From Cladopsammia gracilis (lineage: Eukaryota; Cnidaria; Anthozoa; Scleractinia; Dendrophylliidae), in the NCBI GenBank assembly GCA_022457155.1, contig JAJGOT010000505.1, positions 179,001-243,000 of the forward strand: a stretch of DNA of 64,000 bases. The letters are read 5' to 3'. This document shows positions 23,993 to 33,792 of the stretch, in pieces; positions within the stretch are counted from its first letter, which is position 1; the number at the start of each line of letters is the position of its first letter. The translations under genes and the position numbers were made by a program. The notes under the pieces are model-generated. The model did no database searches. It was not told the DNA's origin and saw only the letters and a list, made by a program, of their open reading frames with translations.

Positions 23993-24518
23993 GGTTCATG
24001 CTCCATATAGCAAGTCACCGGTGACGTCAAAGCCAGACAACGCCGTTAGCGCATCTCTTCATCGGATCATTTTGGATCGTTTGGATCTTTTAGATCGATC
24101 GGTAGATCGCTGGATCGATGGATCACTAGATCGATAGATCAGTAGATCGATAGATCAGTAGATCGATAGATCAGTAGATCGATAGATCAGTAGATCGATA
24201 GATCGGTGGATCGATGGATCAATAGATCGATAGATCAGTAGATCGATAGATCGGTAGATCGCTGGATCGATGGATCAATAGATCGATAGATCAGTAGATC
24301 GATAGATCGGTAGATCGCTGGATCGATGGATCAATAGATCGATAGATCAGTAGATCGATAGATCGGTAGATCGCTGGATCGATGGATCAATAGATCAGTA
24401 GATCGCTGGATCGATGGATCAATAGATCAATGGATCGCTGGAGCGGGGAACTGGAAACTGGAGACCAAGGCAAACGAGAGGGCTCTGGGACGAGAATGCG
24501 AGTAAGCAAAGATGGCGT
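23993..24518 (+). repeat. left terminal inverted repeat with GATC minisatellite
   Basis: Outer unique part 23993-24070 (GCAAGTCACCGGTGACGTCA at 24009), then about 360 bp of GATC-centred units (GATCGATAGATCAGTA and GATCGCTGGATCGATG types, period 8/16) to about 24440. The inner unique part (GGAACTGGAAACTGGAGACC and onward) ends with AAAGATGGCGT. The right arm matches in inverse outside the array. CACCGGTG and TGACGTCA are small palindromes, the second a CRE-type site. Confidence 0.9.
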
Positions 24519-24604
24519 TTTCGCGCGGATTTTAAGCTGTTCACGAACGCGCTCGAAGTCCTTGTCCTTTTGCCACTTGTTTTTGCAACGTTTTGATATT
24601 TGAT

Positions 24605-26873
24605 ATGAGTTCTTTCGCTGAGATACAATCCGTCGCTGATTTAGAGTCAAAAATGGCAGACATCAAGATTCCCTGGGATGAAATAGCCCCTCGAAATATC
24701 AAAGATTGGCTGGATATCTTCGCCAAGAGCCATGGCACAACGCGTGATTTGCTCCTCACTGGAATTTTACCGTGTACAGGATCACTATTAGGGGACACCA
24801 CGGTAAAACTCTTCGATTCTTGGAAAGAAAATGGCAATTTGTTTTTCGTTGGTCTTGCCCCGTCTGGAGCGGGCAAAACTCCAGCCTGTAACATCGCCTG
24901 TGTAGACCCGCTCATCTCGCACTTGGAGCCGCGCGTCCAGCGAAGCATTTTGGTTGACGAGACGTCTTCGAATGGCTTGTTCAACCATTTTGTTAACTTT
25001 CAGACAGGGGCCGACAGAGCACATGTACCCCTTCTTTGCATCGACGAAGGCTATACATTCATGCAGAAATTGATCAGTACTTCCAAGTCTGCCTCCCAAA
25101 CCTCACTTACTATGGAGCGTATCTGCAAACTGTACGACGGTGACTACTGGTACACTGTCAAGGGAAAGGGAAAACGCGTAGGGGTACAACGTGCTAGGAT
25201 GAGCATGTCGACCTTCACGACGCCACGGCGATTTCTGACCGAAATCTGGCCCAAGGTCGTTTCCTGTAAAAACGGCCTAGCCGACAGGATCCTCGTCCTG
25301 TGCCAAGAACGCGTGCAGAGGGAGATGGAGGAAATAGAAATGTTCTCAACACAGCTTGCGGAGGAAAGTGCTGTGAAGAGCCTCGGAACAGTGTACGAAC
25401 AAATATACGTCGAACACCACCAAGATATAGCTATAGAATACACTTTAAGTGCTGGAGCAAGAGAGCTATTCTATAAGTACTGCAAGGGGAAAAACCAAGA
25501 AGCCACGCAATCTGCTGCTGGGATTTTCAATCCTGAATGCAACGCAAAGTCCAACAAGAACGCAATCAGGTTAGCGCTCAACATGCATATCTTGTGGCAC
25601 CGTTTGGACATCGCCCTGCAGCAACTGACAGCTCCTACGCCTAGAGTGATAAGTGAGAAAACCATGGGCTACGCACTCACGTTACATGATACACTTCTTT
25701 CCTTCGGTGGGGTTGCGGAAGCGGTAAGTTTGCCAAATTGGATATGATGAATTATATTTATAAGTTGCAGTTCATAGTGTGTGTTTGTGTGAGTGTGTGT
25801 AAGGGTGGGGGGGTGGGGTGGGGGGGGGGGGGTTGGGGGGCTGGTTGATGGCTTACAAATCCTAGTTTCTGCCCAAATCCTATTTCTACCATTTTTGTAG
25901 TCCACTTTTTACCCGGAATCCCAGCCCCATTCCCACATTTTCATTCTGTTTGTTTCTGTGATTCCCAATCCCAGTAACCCAAATCCCATTAAGGGTTTTG
26001 TAAGTGGAAATTTTTAACAAATAAATAAAAAAAGAAAGAAAGAAATAGTGAGTGAGTGAGTGAGTGAGTGCATAAATGAATGATCCCAGTTATCATTTTT
26101 CTGATGGTTAAGGTTTGGGAGACACCATTGTGGGAGAAAAACTGGCACAAAAAAATGTAGTCTTATGCTGCAATTTTTTTCCCGCCCTGTGAAGGAGCTA
26201 CAGATCTACAATACTGATGGCATTCGATTTATCTCTATCCAACACTGTACAATTCATTTCCTCAGATCTGTCCTGTGATGTATTTTCATGGAAATGTGTA
26301 TTAAATATTGGATCAATGATCGTTTCTGGGAAACTTCCCACCGACCCCTCCCCAAGCCTAACATTTAGCCCAAAGAAAGAAGTAAGTGTTAATGTTAGGT
26401 TAGGGGAGGGGTAGGTATTGATTCAAAATATCATTATATTTTTACAGTGTTTGCAGGTCAAGCAAGGTAGCACAACAGTACGGATGTCGGTAACAGATGA
26501 AGATGTAAAGCAGAGAATTATAACATTGCCTGGTCCTTACTGCAGTTCAAAGAGAGTGTACAACAGCTTTTCATCTAGCTCGCGCCCAACACCGAAGAAA
26601 ACTGAGGAATGTATGAGGAACCTACAGACGGCATCTCTTGGTCAGGTGAAGAAAGTTGGGAAGTCAACAGTCTTCTACAAGACTCTTCCAAGCACCCTTA
26701 TCCATTCAGAACATCATCTGGGGAACCTGAATATGTCTTTGGAGCAATACAAGGAGACATTTCTCAAGGCTGATGACGTCCTAACATCATCCCAGAAAGA
26801 AACGATGCTGGACAACCATCCAAAGCTTCAAGAGTTGAGAGGATATTTTACGTCACAAAATGTACAACTATAG
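24605..26873 (+). CDS. transposon-encoded P-loop NTPase, DUF3987-like
   Basis: Two exons, 24605-25723 (373 codons) and 26448-26873 (stop TAG 26871-26873), joined in phase 0 by GCG|GTAAGT and TTTTTACAG|TGT; 514 residues. I chose ATG 24605 because the in-frame codon upstream at 24593 is TTG. Walker A is APSGAGKT (residues 85-92) after the strand NLFFVGL; Walker B is VPLLCIDEG (Asp147-Glu148). Further on, MERICKLYDGDYWYTVKGKG followed by RARMSMSTFTTPRRFL and GLADRILVLCQER match the layout I know from DUF3987 proteins of phages and bacteria (DNA-replication-associated NTPases). The C-terminal exon has no motif I recognise. The frame is intact. It starts about 86 bp inside the left inverted repeat, so it is probably driven by that repeat. 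A role as ATP-dependent partner of the transposase is inference only. Confidence 0.7.
25760..26447. other. intron of the transposon NTPase gene
   Basis: Contains GT-rich and G-rich runs (25776-25850) and a GTGA tetranucleotide repeat (GTGAGTGAGTGAGTGAG, about 26047-26069). No exon in matching phase seen. Confidence 0.5.
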
Positions 26874-27366
26874 ACTGTCCATGTTTTTAAATTCCATAAA
26901 ATATACATTGTATACTTTCCCATATGGAAGGTTTTTTTCAAGACCACCCTCCCCGTAAATTTCTGTTCTCCAAGAGCCAACCCCAGGAGATTTCAATGCC
27001 TTCTGTGTGGGGAGCTGAGGTATGTAGATTTTTGGAAGTACTGGTACACATTAGCAGATTACTGCAGTTAAAAGTTGCAATTCCCAAAAAGTCAAATAGA
27101 AATGTTAATATTGTTTTTATAGACTATTTGCTGCCAGACAGATTATAACTCAGACTTTCTAACCGGGTCAAAAATTGTCTCTTTAGAAACAGTTACTGTA
27201 CTACTGTCACCCGTTTTTAAATTACTATTCTGCTGGAGAAAATGTGTTGTTAAGTTTTTCAAGTTTATTTAAAGCGAACCAAGAAGTAAAGAAGTAATCA
27301 TGAAATTGAAATTCTGTTATAGTTACCATTACCTGGTCATATTTGTACATATTAATTTGTTTTGAT

Positions 27367-28675
27367 TTATAGTGACATGAAACAGGAACAAAATAAATGA
27401 CATGACTGCAAGTAGAATAATACCTTTGTAGGAGTTGGCTTGGTTCTTTTAGAGCCAATATCTGTTGGATCCCTCAAAATCAATTTAAAATCATGCACAA
27501 TTTGTGCACGCAGTCTTCGCAGTGGGCCATCTCCTCCCTTTTTTGGTATTTTTGATGTCACTCTCTGAATGGCATGAAAAGGGTCCAGCTTTATCGATAC
27601 ACCATTGAATACAGAGTTAAGTTTTTGCCTCCACTGACAGCAGTTATCAACATAGAAATGACGAATAATACAACCCTGAGAGTTAAGCCTGTCCTTTAAA
27701 TTAATCAAAAGATCTTCAACCTTATGGAACGCGGTCCCCTTGCAGAGTTTCCACGATAATACAACTCTGATCTCATTCATGACTATGAATAAACTATCAT
27801 ACAACTTAATCCACTTCCCTTCACACCAAAAGCCTATATTAGAGGACACTTTAAATGTGTGGTCGGCACTTAATGAATAAGCAGTCATTTGACACATTCT
27901 CCCATGGTAGAGTTGTTCTTTTTCAAAATACTCATGTAGGTAACAAGCCAAAGCAACTTTCTCGCCAACCTTGTTACCTTTGGCTAAAAACTTCGGAAAA
28001 CTTTCTGACCTCTCAGTCTTTTCGTTAAGGAAACACACCTTCCTTAGACCATATTCGTCAAATAGACTTTGCTGCCATAGGACTTGGACATCTGCGATGG
28101 TCATTCCAGCGTTTATATGCGAGATAAAAAATCTACACAACTCTCGCGTGACTCCACTCTTATGAAATAAAATAAACGGTGCTTGAAAATCAGCTTCCAC
28201 TTGAGATAAAACACCTTGATCGTGACTGAGGATTTGATGCTTATTTCTGCATAAGTAGACCCTGCCAACAAGAAACACGTCATTTCGCAGACCCGAAAGG
28301 AGCCGTGGCTGATCGTAGTCATTGCTGCCAGCGGATTGGGTGCAAATGCTCTACAACATTTTTCTCATGGCAAGACGGACAGAGCAGGATTAGTTCCGGA
28401 AAATACCTCAAAGGATCCCACAGCAAAATATCTTGCACTAAAAATGCTCTGGGCGAACACCCGACTGCATTCCTGATACGTGTTCCGCGTGGAATCGCAT
28501 GAACAGGGCCAGTCGAAACGCAAACCTCTTCTCTATCACAATTTTCGATGACAAGGCGAATAAACGCTTTGGTTTCTTCGTCCACCTTAACAGAAATAAG
28601 GCTTGGGACCAAACAAACAAGCAGCAACGCTGTTGAAAAGCTAATTTTTGTGACTATCCTGCCGGCGGACGCCAT
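27367..28675 (-). pseudogene. RNase-H-like DDE transposase, one frameshift
   Basis: Two overlapping minus-strand frames. The first (ATG 28673-28675, inside the right inverted repeat) has ILLWDPLRYFPELILLCPSC, a probable zinc-knuckle half, up to HPIRW. One surplus C near 28325-28330 shifts the frame; the second continues SNDYDQPRLLSGLRNDVFLV then GRVYLCRNKH. The catalytic region has ADHTF (first Asp), YVDNCCQWRQKL (second Asp) and KLDPFHAIQRV (third Asp), spaced as in an RNase-H fold transposase. Coding sense is lost after TPTPTK, where AAAG|GTATTA could be a donor; I could not find a following exon, so the 3' end may be missing. The layout (WDP, CPxC, VDNCC, LDxFH) recalls KDZ/Zisupton-type proteins common in cnidarian assemblies. 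One lesion may be a real mutation or an assembly error. Confidence 0.72.
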
Positions 28676-29082
28676 CTTTACTTACTCGCATTCTCGTCCC
28701 AGAGCCCTCTCGTTTGCCTTGGTCTCCAGTTTCCAGTTCCCCGCTCCAGCGATCCATTGATCTATTGATCCATCGATCCAGCGATCTACTGATCTATTGA
28801 TCCATCGATCCAGCGATCTACCGATCTATCGATCTACTGATCTATCGATCTATTGATCCATCGATCCAGCGATCTACCGATCTATCGATCTACTGATCTA
28901 TCGATCCATCGATCCACCGATCTATCGATCTACTGATCTATCGATCTAGTGATCCATCGATCCAGCGATCTACCGATCGATCTAAAAGATCCAAATGATC
29001 CAAAATGATCCGATGAAGAGATGCGCTAACGGCGTTGTCTGGCTTTGACGTCACCGGTGACTTGCTATATGGAGCATGAACC
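28669..29082 (-). repeat. right terminal inverted repeat with GATC minisatellite
   Basis: Inverse of 23993-24518 but about 110 bp shorter, the difference lying in the number of GATC units (about 28750-28990). The transposase ATG (AAAGATGGCGTC) lies at its inner edge; the left arm keeps the same AAAGATGGCGT but that frame stops after seven codons. Confidence 0.9.
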
Positions 29083-29900
29083 CATATGTCGATTTAGAAA
29101 GGTCAAGCGATCCTGAAATGCTTTATATGATCTCATGTTTTGTGACACCTAGAACTTTTTTTAGCTCGACTGCCGGTCAAGGTTTTCATAACACTAAATG
29201 TTCATATGTCGATTTAGAAAGGTCAAGCGATCCTGAAATGCTTTATAGATCTTAAGTCTAGTGTTTGGTTTACGCTGGGCTCAGAAGACGAAACCATGTT
29301 TTGTGACCGACTTTTGTGGCACTAGGGCCGGCAGTTCTATATTCTCAGTAAATTTCACCAGCTGAAACCATTACAACAATAACCAAACTTGCAACAATGT
29401 ATTTGTAGACAACATAATGATCTGCAATCTATTTATCCATAAACCAGTCAATATAAATCAATTACAACTATGCAATTAATATTTGTGTAACTGGAACGTT
29501 TTGTATGTCAATAAATTTGTGAAATTTTTGGGGAAAATATTGGTAGAAAATATTATTATCCGCAATCTATTTATCAATAAACCATATGAATTCAAACGTT
29601 TGAGTTGAGATTCATCATTCTGTTCTGAGATATTTGCGATCTGTTGGATCGAGTCTGTCGACCCCGTTGCTGATTTGTGTCTGACAAACCAAATTTATTC
29701 AGTACTGTTGAATGCTTTTGATTACAAAGAAATCACTGAAGTGTAAAATACTCAACTTAAAATGCTTCTCGAAGATGGCGAAACGCGAACTCGTAGATGC
29801 AAGACCTTCAAAGGTCTTCAAATGCTGCAAGATGCTGCTAGAACACGACGAAGCTCGAAGGTACCCGACACCACCGTGCGCGCTTGCTAAAATATTACCC

Positions 29901-29938
<38 letters not shown>

Positions 29939-30432
29939 CGCTTCGCCCACTACAAACACATTTCTTACTTTTTCAACAAATATTCTTTGTCCTTGTATGT
30001 ATACACCCGGGGAATGCTAGGGTGCCTCCTCGGGTTTTGGCCTCTGGGCCAAAACCCTGCGGGGGCAACAAATCCCCAACCTCATTCCCAGGGCTTCTCT
30101 CTCTTCAGAAGAGAGAGAGGCTCTGGGAACGGGTTGAACAAATCCCATAATTTTACAAGTTTAGTTGTTGTGACGTCATGACTTTAGGGGTACTCTATTG
30201 TAAATTATTGTAAGTGCGGAAATATCATTTAGATTTCTTTTTTTTTTTTCTTAATTGTTGTCATTGCAGTAAATAATTTCATTTAAGTACTTTTATAACG
30301 CGCTGCCCGCTCGCGTTCTTTCGCGTGATGTTTGATATTAAAGACGCGTGTATACGGCTCGTCACGCAATCTTTCCTCACGCGACGAAATTGCTCAAAAT
30401 TGTATTGCGAAATTCACTCCAAAATGTCCAAA
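29083..30432. other. flank of the transposon and serpin C upstream region
   Basis: 29083-29131 and about 29204-29250 share TATGTCGATTTAGAAAGG and TCAAGCGATCCTGAAATGCT, a local duplication of about 120 bp. CCGGTCAAGGTTTTCA (29172) repeats the sequence left of the transposon at 23890, so the host site is itself a repeat. A hairpin with CTCTCTC / GAGAGAG arms lies at 30073-30128. The serpin C promoter must lie near the end; TCACGCAA at 30361 and ACGCGACG at 30379 resemble motifs upstream of serpins A and B. No exon seen. Confidence 0.5.
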
Positions 30433-31602
30433 ATGAAAGCTGTGATTGAAGCAAACAGCAGATTTAATGTAGCTCTCCACCTGGCTCTCATAAATGACCA
30501 GCAATTCACAGGGGAAAATCTGTTTTATTCACCGAGCAGTTTGAGTATTGCACTGGCCATGACTTCCATGGGAGCAAAAGGCAACACAGCTGTGCAGATG
30601 GCTAAAGCTCTCCACTGGGAAGCATTGCCTAAAGATGAACTACACACTCAAGAACAGCACTTTCTCAGTGCTCTCCAAGAATCAAACGCCGAAGGCAACG
30701 AACTGCTGGCCGCAAATCGACTTTTTGTGCAAAAGAATTTTAGTCTGGTGCAAGAGTTCGTCGAGGGAACAAAGAAGTTCTACGAAGCTGAGATAGCCAT
30801 GGTTGATTACCAGAAAGATGCAGAGGGAGCGAGGAAAGAGGTGAATGGCTGGGTGGAAGAGAAAACCAAAAAGAAGATTAAAAATTTGATTCCCGAGAGA
30901 GTGTTTGACTCGCTCACTCGACTGACTCTCGTGAATGCAATTTACTTCAAGGGATTTTGGCAAAAACAGTTCAAAAAAGAGGCCACTTTCTCTCAAAAAT
31001 TCTTTGTCTCCGAAAGTGAAAAGGTTGAAGTACAGATGATGCATTTGACAGAAAACTTCAAGCATATTGAAGATGGTGGGGAGCTGTCCTGTCAAGTGCT
31101 TGAATTGCCCTACCAAGGAAAAGATCTTTCCATGGTTATTCTCCTGCCTCATGACACCCATGGGCTGGGCAAGTTAGAGGATAGCCTCACCCATGACAAG
31201 TTACAAAAAGCTCTTGAGTGGGTATCACAGTCACACCTTCATAAAGTCCAGTTATCTTTGCCAAGATTTAAGCTGACACAACAATTTTCTCTTAAAAAAA
31301 TTCTCACGAAAATGGGAGCAACAGATATGTTTGACGAGTTTAAAGCTGATTTTTCAGGCATCACATCAGACCCTGGGAGGCTGCATGTGTCCCATGTTAT
31401 ACACAAAGCATTTGTGGAAGTTAATGAGAAGGGTACAGAGGCTGCAGCAGCTACAGCAGTGGTCATGATGGCGCCATCTGGAATGGTTATGAAAATACCT
31501 GTCTTCTGCGCTGATCACCCATTTCTGTTCATGATCTGCCATAAGAAGTCAGGTGCAATTTTGTTTATGGGCCGTGTGTTGAATCCAGAATCAAATGAGT
31601 GA
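30433..31602 (+). CDS. intracellular serpin C, single exon, altered reactive centre
   Basis: 389 residues from ATG 30433, the position matching the start of serpin A (MKAVIEAN); an in-frame ATG at 30424 (MSKMKAV) is possible, and the frame is open further upstream to 30328 but that part looks like 5' UTR. Landmarks: ENLFYSPSSLSIALAM, LVNAIYFKGFW, hinge GTEAAAAT, signature FCADHPFLFMI. The body is nearly the same as serpin A, but the loop reads VVMMAPSGMVMKIPVF: by hinge counting P1 is Pro348 and P1' Ser, with two extra residues on the prime side. So it should not share serpin A's Arg-directed target; Met or another residue may be the true P1. No signal peptide, no intron. Confidence 0.92.
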   Translation: MKAVIEANSRFNVALHLALINDQQFTGENLFYSPSSLSIALAMTSMGAKGNTAVQMAKALHWEALPKDELHTQEQHFLSALQESNAEGNELLAANRLFVQKNFSLVQEFVEGTKKFYEAEIAMVDYQKDAEGARKEVNGWVEEKTKKKIKNLIPERVFDSLTRLTLVNAIYFKGFWQKQFKKEATFSQKFFVSESEKVEVQMMHLTENFKHIEDGGELSCQVLELPYQGKDLSMVILLPHDTHGLGKLEDSLTHDKLQKALEWVSQSHLHKVQLSLPRFKLTQQFSLKKILTKMGATDMFDEFKADFSGITSDPGRLHVSHVIHKAFVEVNEKGTEAAAATAVVMMAPSGMVMKIPVFCADHPFLFMICHKKSGAILFMGRVLNPESNE

Positions 31603-33792
31603 GCAGTAAAGAAATGTCATCTCTGTTTTGGTAGGGATTAAGGGCCTGGCGCAAAAAGCTATTGTGTGGAGATACCAACAAAGATTTGATTTTCGCTTAT
31701 TTTCAAAGCTAACCAATGAAATGAAAGTTGACAGAAAACGTTGTTCCGATTTGCAGGATAAAAACTTCACTGCTGCATTAAAAAAACTGAATCTTAAAAT
31801 TTGCTCTCAGGCCCAAAGTCTTGTTCAACAGCTGTTCACATGGAATGAGGATGGCCCTAGCCCGTGAACAGGCTTCCTAGTGGGGGCATAGGGGTGAGTC
31901 AGGACGAAGCCTAGAGTGGCCTGGAGAGAGAGAGGCGCGTGCGGTCCCCTTCCTCACTCTGCCGTCTGCTTTAACCCTATGTTTCCACCAAGGAATCTGT
32001 AGGATGATCCTGGCACTTTGCTCATCCTAGAAGGTGGATTATTTACCAGAGAGCTTGCTCAAGGCTATTCTTGATTTGAAACCTTTAATTTACATCTAAA
32101 CTTAAAGCAAAAACATATTGCCCTCAGATTATCTCTTGGATGACCCTACTGGTAAAGCCCAATGCAAATTGAAAGTAGATTACAATGTTCAATGTTGTGT
32201 TCAGGTGCCAGAATCGTCCATGCAAACAGGCCGTGTACTGCCTACAAAAGGAACATACATTCTGGGCTTATTAGACTTACCTTGACTTTCTCGGCCACTT
32301 TGCCAAAAAGTTCATAATAAAACAAAAACAGACTTGAACAGCTAGTGAAGCGGTGAGTGGAATAAAGCCCTAAGTGAATTCTGATCAACTGCTAGCTTCT
32401 CCTTCCAGTTTGTCTTGTATATGCTCATATAACAAAAGGAGAATTTGGCTATAGATCAGGAGTCACTTAGGGCCTATCCCAAACTGGAATAAGGCCTTCA
32501 GTGACTCCTGATCTGAAACCAAGTTCTCCCTTTGTTACATGAGCATATACAAGACAAACTGGAAGGAGAATCTAGCAGTTGATCACAAGTCACTTACAGC
32601 TTTATTCCACTCACCCCTTTAAAAAAATGAATATTTTTTTCAGGTTTCTTTCAGCAACAGCTGAATTTGCTAAAAACACTGCAAGGATCTTTTTACTCTT
32701 CAATCTACCATTTGCAGTTCACATATACATGATCAGTTTTGTGAGTCTGTTCAGTCAAGCAAGCATGAATGACTGATTGGGATGACATAATTACAGCAAG
32801 GTTGCACTTATGCAAAAACCATCATTACCATATTGTGTCACCAGTGTGAACAATACAATATAATGTGGCATAAATAATAACAAAATATAATTTATTTCAA
32901 AATTAAATAAAAGATCATAAGATTTAATCATTGACTCAAGAAACAATCACACTGTGTACTACTATTTGTTCTTGTTTATTACTAGTTGACTACTAGTCAA
33001 GCAATCACATATTTACATTTCATATTATTTTGTGGACTTGCCCAGAAGAATGCAAGACTTGAAAGAAAAACATGGAAAAATGTGTAGTTGACAGCCTATA
33101 AAATTTTTCATTAACATCCTGCAGATATAAAAAATCTCTTCCACACATCACTGTTACCATGTCCTGCAGCCTGTTTCTCAAAAGTTCTGATAACTTTTCG
33201 GGCACGGCGCTATATTTTAATATCAGCTTTCAACCCCCACACCCCCCCCCCCCCAAAAAAAAAAAAAAAAATTGAATACTTCATTAATGTAAACATTATG
33301 CGCAAAAATAGCTTTCCAGGCCAGAAAAAAATATCAGAAGTGGCCCTGTTATCATGATCGTTTACAGGTGGTTGCTTATAAATACTGATTTCAGGATTTC
33401 CAAAAGATTCATGGTCACTGAAGGGAGATTATTGCTTACAAGATTGGACCCTCAGAGAGAGAGAGAGCTAGAGAGGGGCAAACTCATGTGGTTGATGTTC
33501 AAGAGACTAGGGGGGGGGGGTAGGAAGAGGATCAGGATTAAATTCAGTAGGCCATTTCTGAGTTGCTTTATGCCTTGTTATCAGAGCGAGACCTGGTGCA
33601 CAACCTTTCATACGAAAATAAGTTTCATTTGCGTTTGAATGAAATTAAAACTAATTTTCATTTCAATGAAAGGCTGTGCACCAGGCTTTACTTTGATTTA
33701 ATGAGGCATGAGGCAATTTGGAAACGGCCTGTTAGTTCTTGAGAGAAACCACTTCAACTTAAGTATTCTTGGGCTGAAAAACCAGCAGTGTA
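31603..33792. other. intergenic region between serpin C and ZRSR2
   Basis: Convergent gene ends. It contains a repeat with GGATGGCCCTAGCCCGTGAA at 31849, a fold-back MITE at 32352-32626, a C/A homopolymer at 33240-33271 and a GA-rich stretch (33452-33475). A palindrome around AATGAAATTAAAACTAATTT sits at 33637, with GGTGCACAACCTTTCA / TGAAAGGCTGTGCACC ends at 33595-33680, another small MITE. No coding exon supported. Confidence 0.5.
32352..32626. mobile_element. fold-back MITE, GGTGAGTGGAATAAAGCCC ends
   Basis: The two halves are near-complete inverses: GTGAGTGGAATAAAGCCCTA on the left and AGCTTTATTCCACTCACC on the right, with TCTCCTTCCAGTTTGTCTTG and its inverse inside. Other copies: 36583-36850 (the cleanest) and 44189-44331 (decayed). 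Confidence 0.85.

Larger units (their letters stand above)
23993..29082. mobile_element. 5.09-kb two-gene DNA transposon with 8-bp target duplication
   Basis: The ends GGTTCATGCTCC (23993) and GGAGCATGAACC (to 29082) are exact inverses. They are flanked by a perfect 8-bp duplication CATATGTC at 23985-23992 and 29083-29090. The terminal inverted repeats run 23993-24518 and 28669-29082; they differ in length because each holds a variable number of GATC-minisatellite units. The 4.15-kb interior has two convergent genes: a P-loop NTPase (24605-26873, +) and an RNase-H-like transposase (28675-27367, -). An apparent second copy of the target context (TTCATATGTCGATTTAGAAAGG at about 29202) remains unoccupied next door. 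An 8-bp duplication occurs in hAT, P and KDZ (Zisupton-type) transposons; the transposase motifs favour a KDZ-like or separate group over hAT. Recent insertion is inferred from near-identical arms and one visible lesion. Confidence 0.88.

Noticed and set aside
24085..24440. Regular GATC repeats that might suggest a CRISPR array
   Set aside because: There are no unique spacers; units are contiguous and palindromic, in a eukaryotic genome and inside transposon ends.
25669..25905. Pro/Thr/His-rich minus-strand frame
   Set aside because: Antisense of a GT/G-rich simple repeat in the NTPase intron.
30328..30432. Upstream extension of serpin C (MFDIKDACIRLVTQ)
   Set aside because: Serpin A starts at the equivalent of 30433; the extension has no signal peptide or serpin features and is more likely 5' UTR.
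31628..31867. 79-codon frame just after serpin C
   Set aside because: Runs into a dispersed repeat (GGATGGCCCTAG); no start context or motif, probably 3' UTR.
33020..33205. 61-codon minus-strand frame containing LRNRLQDMVTVMCGRDFLYL
   Set aside because: Looks slightly coding but has no splice sites in phase, no partner exon and no family I recognise; may be a repeat fragment.
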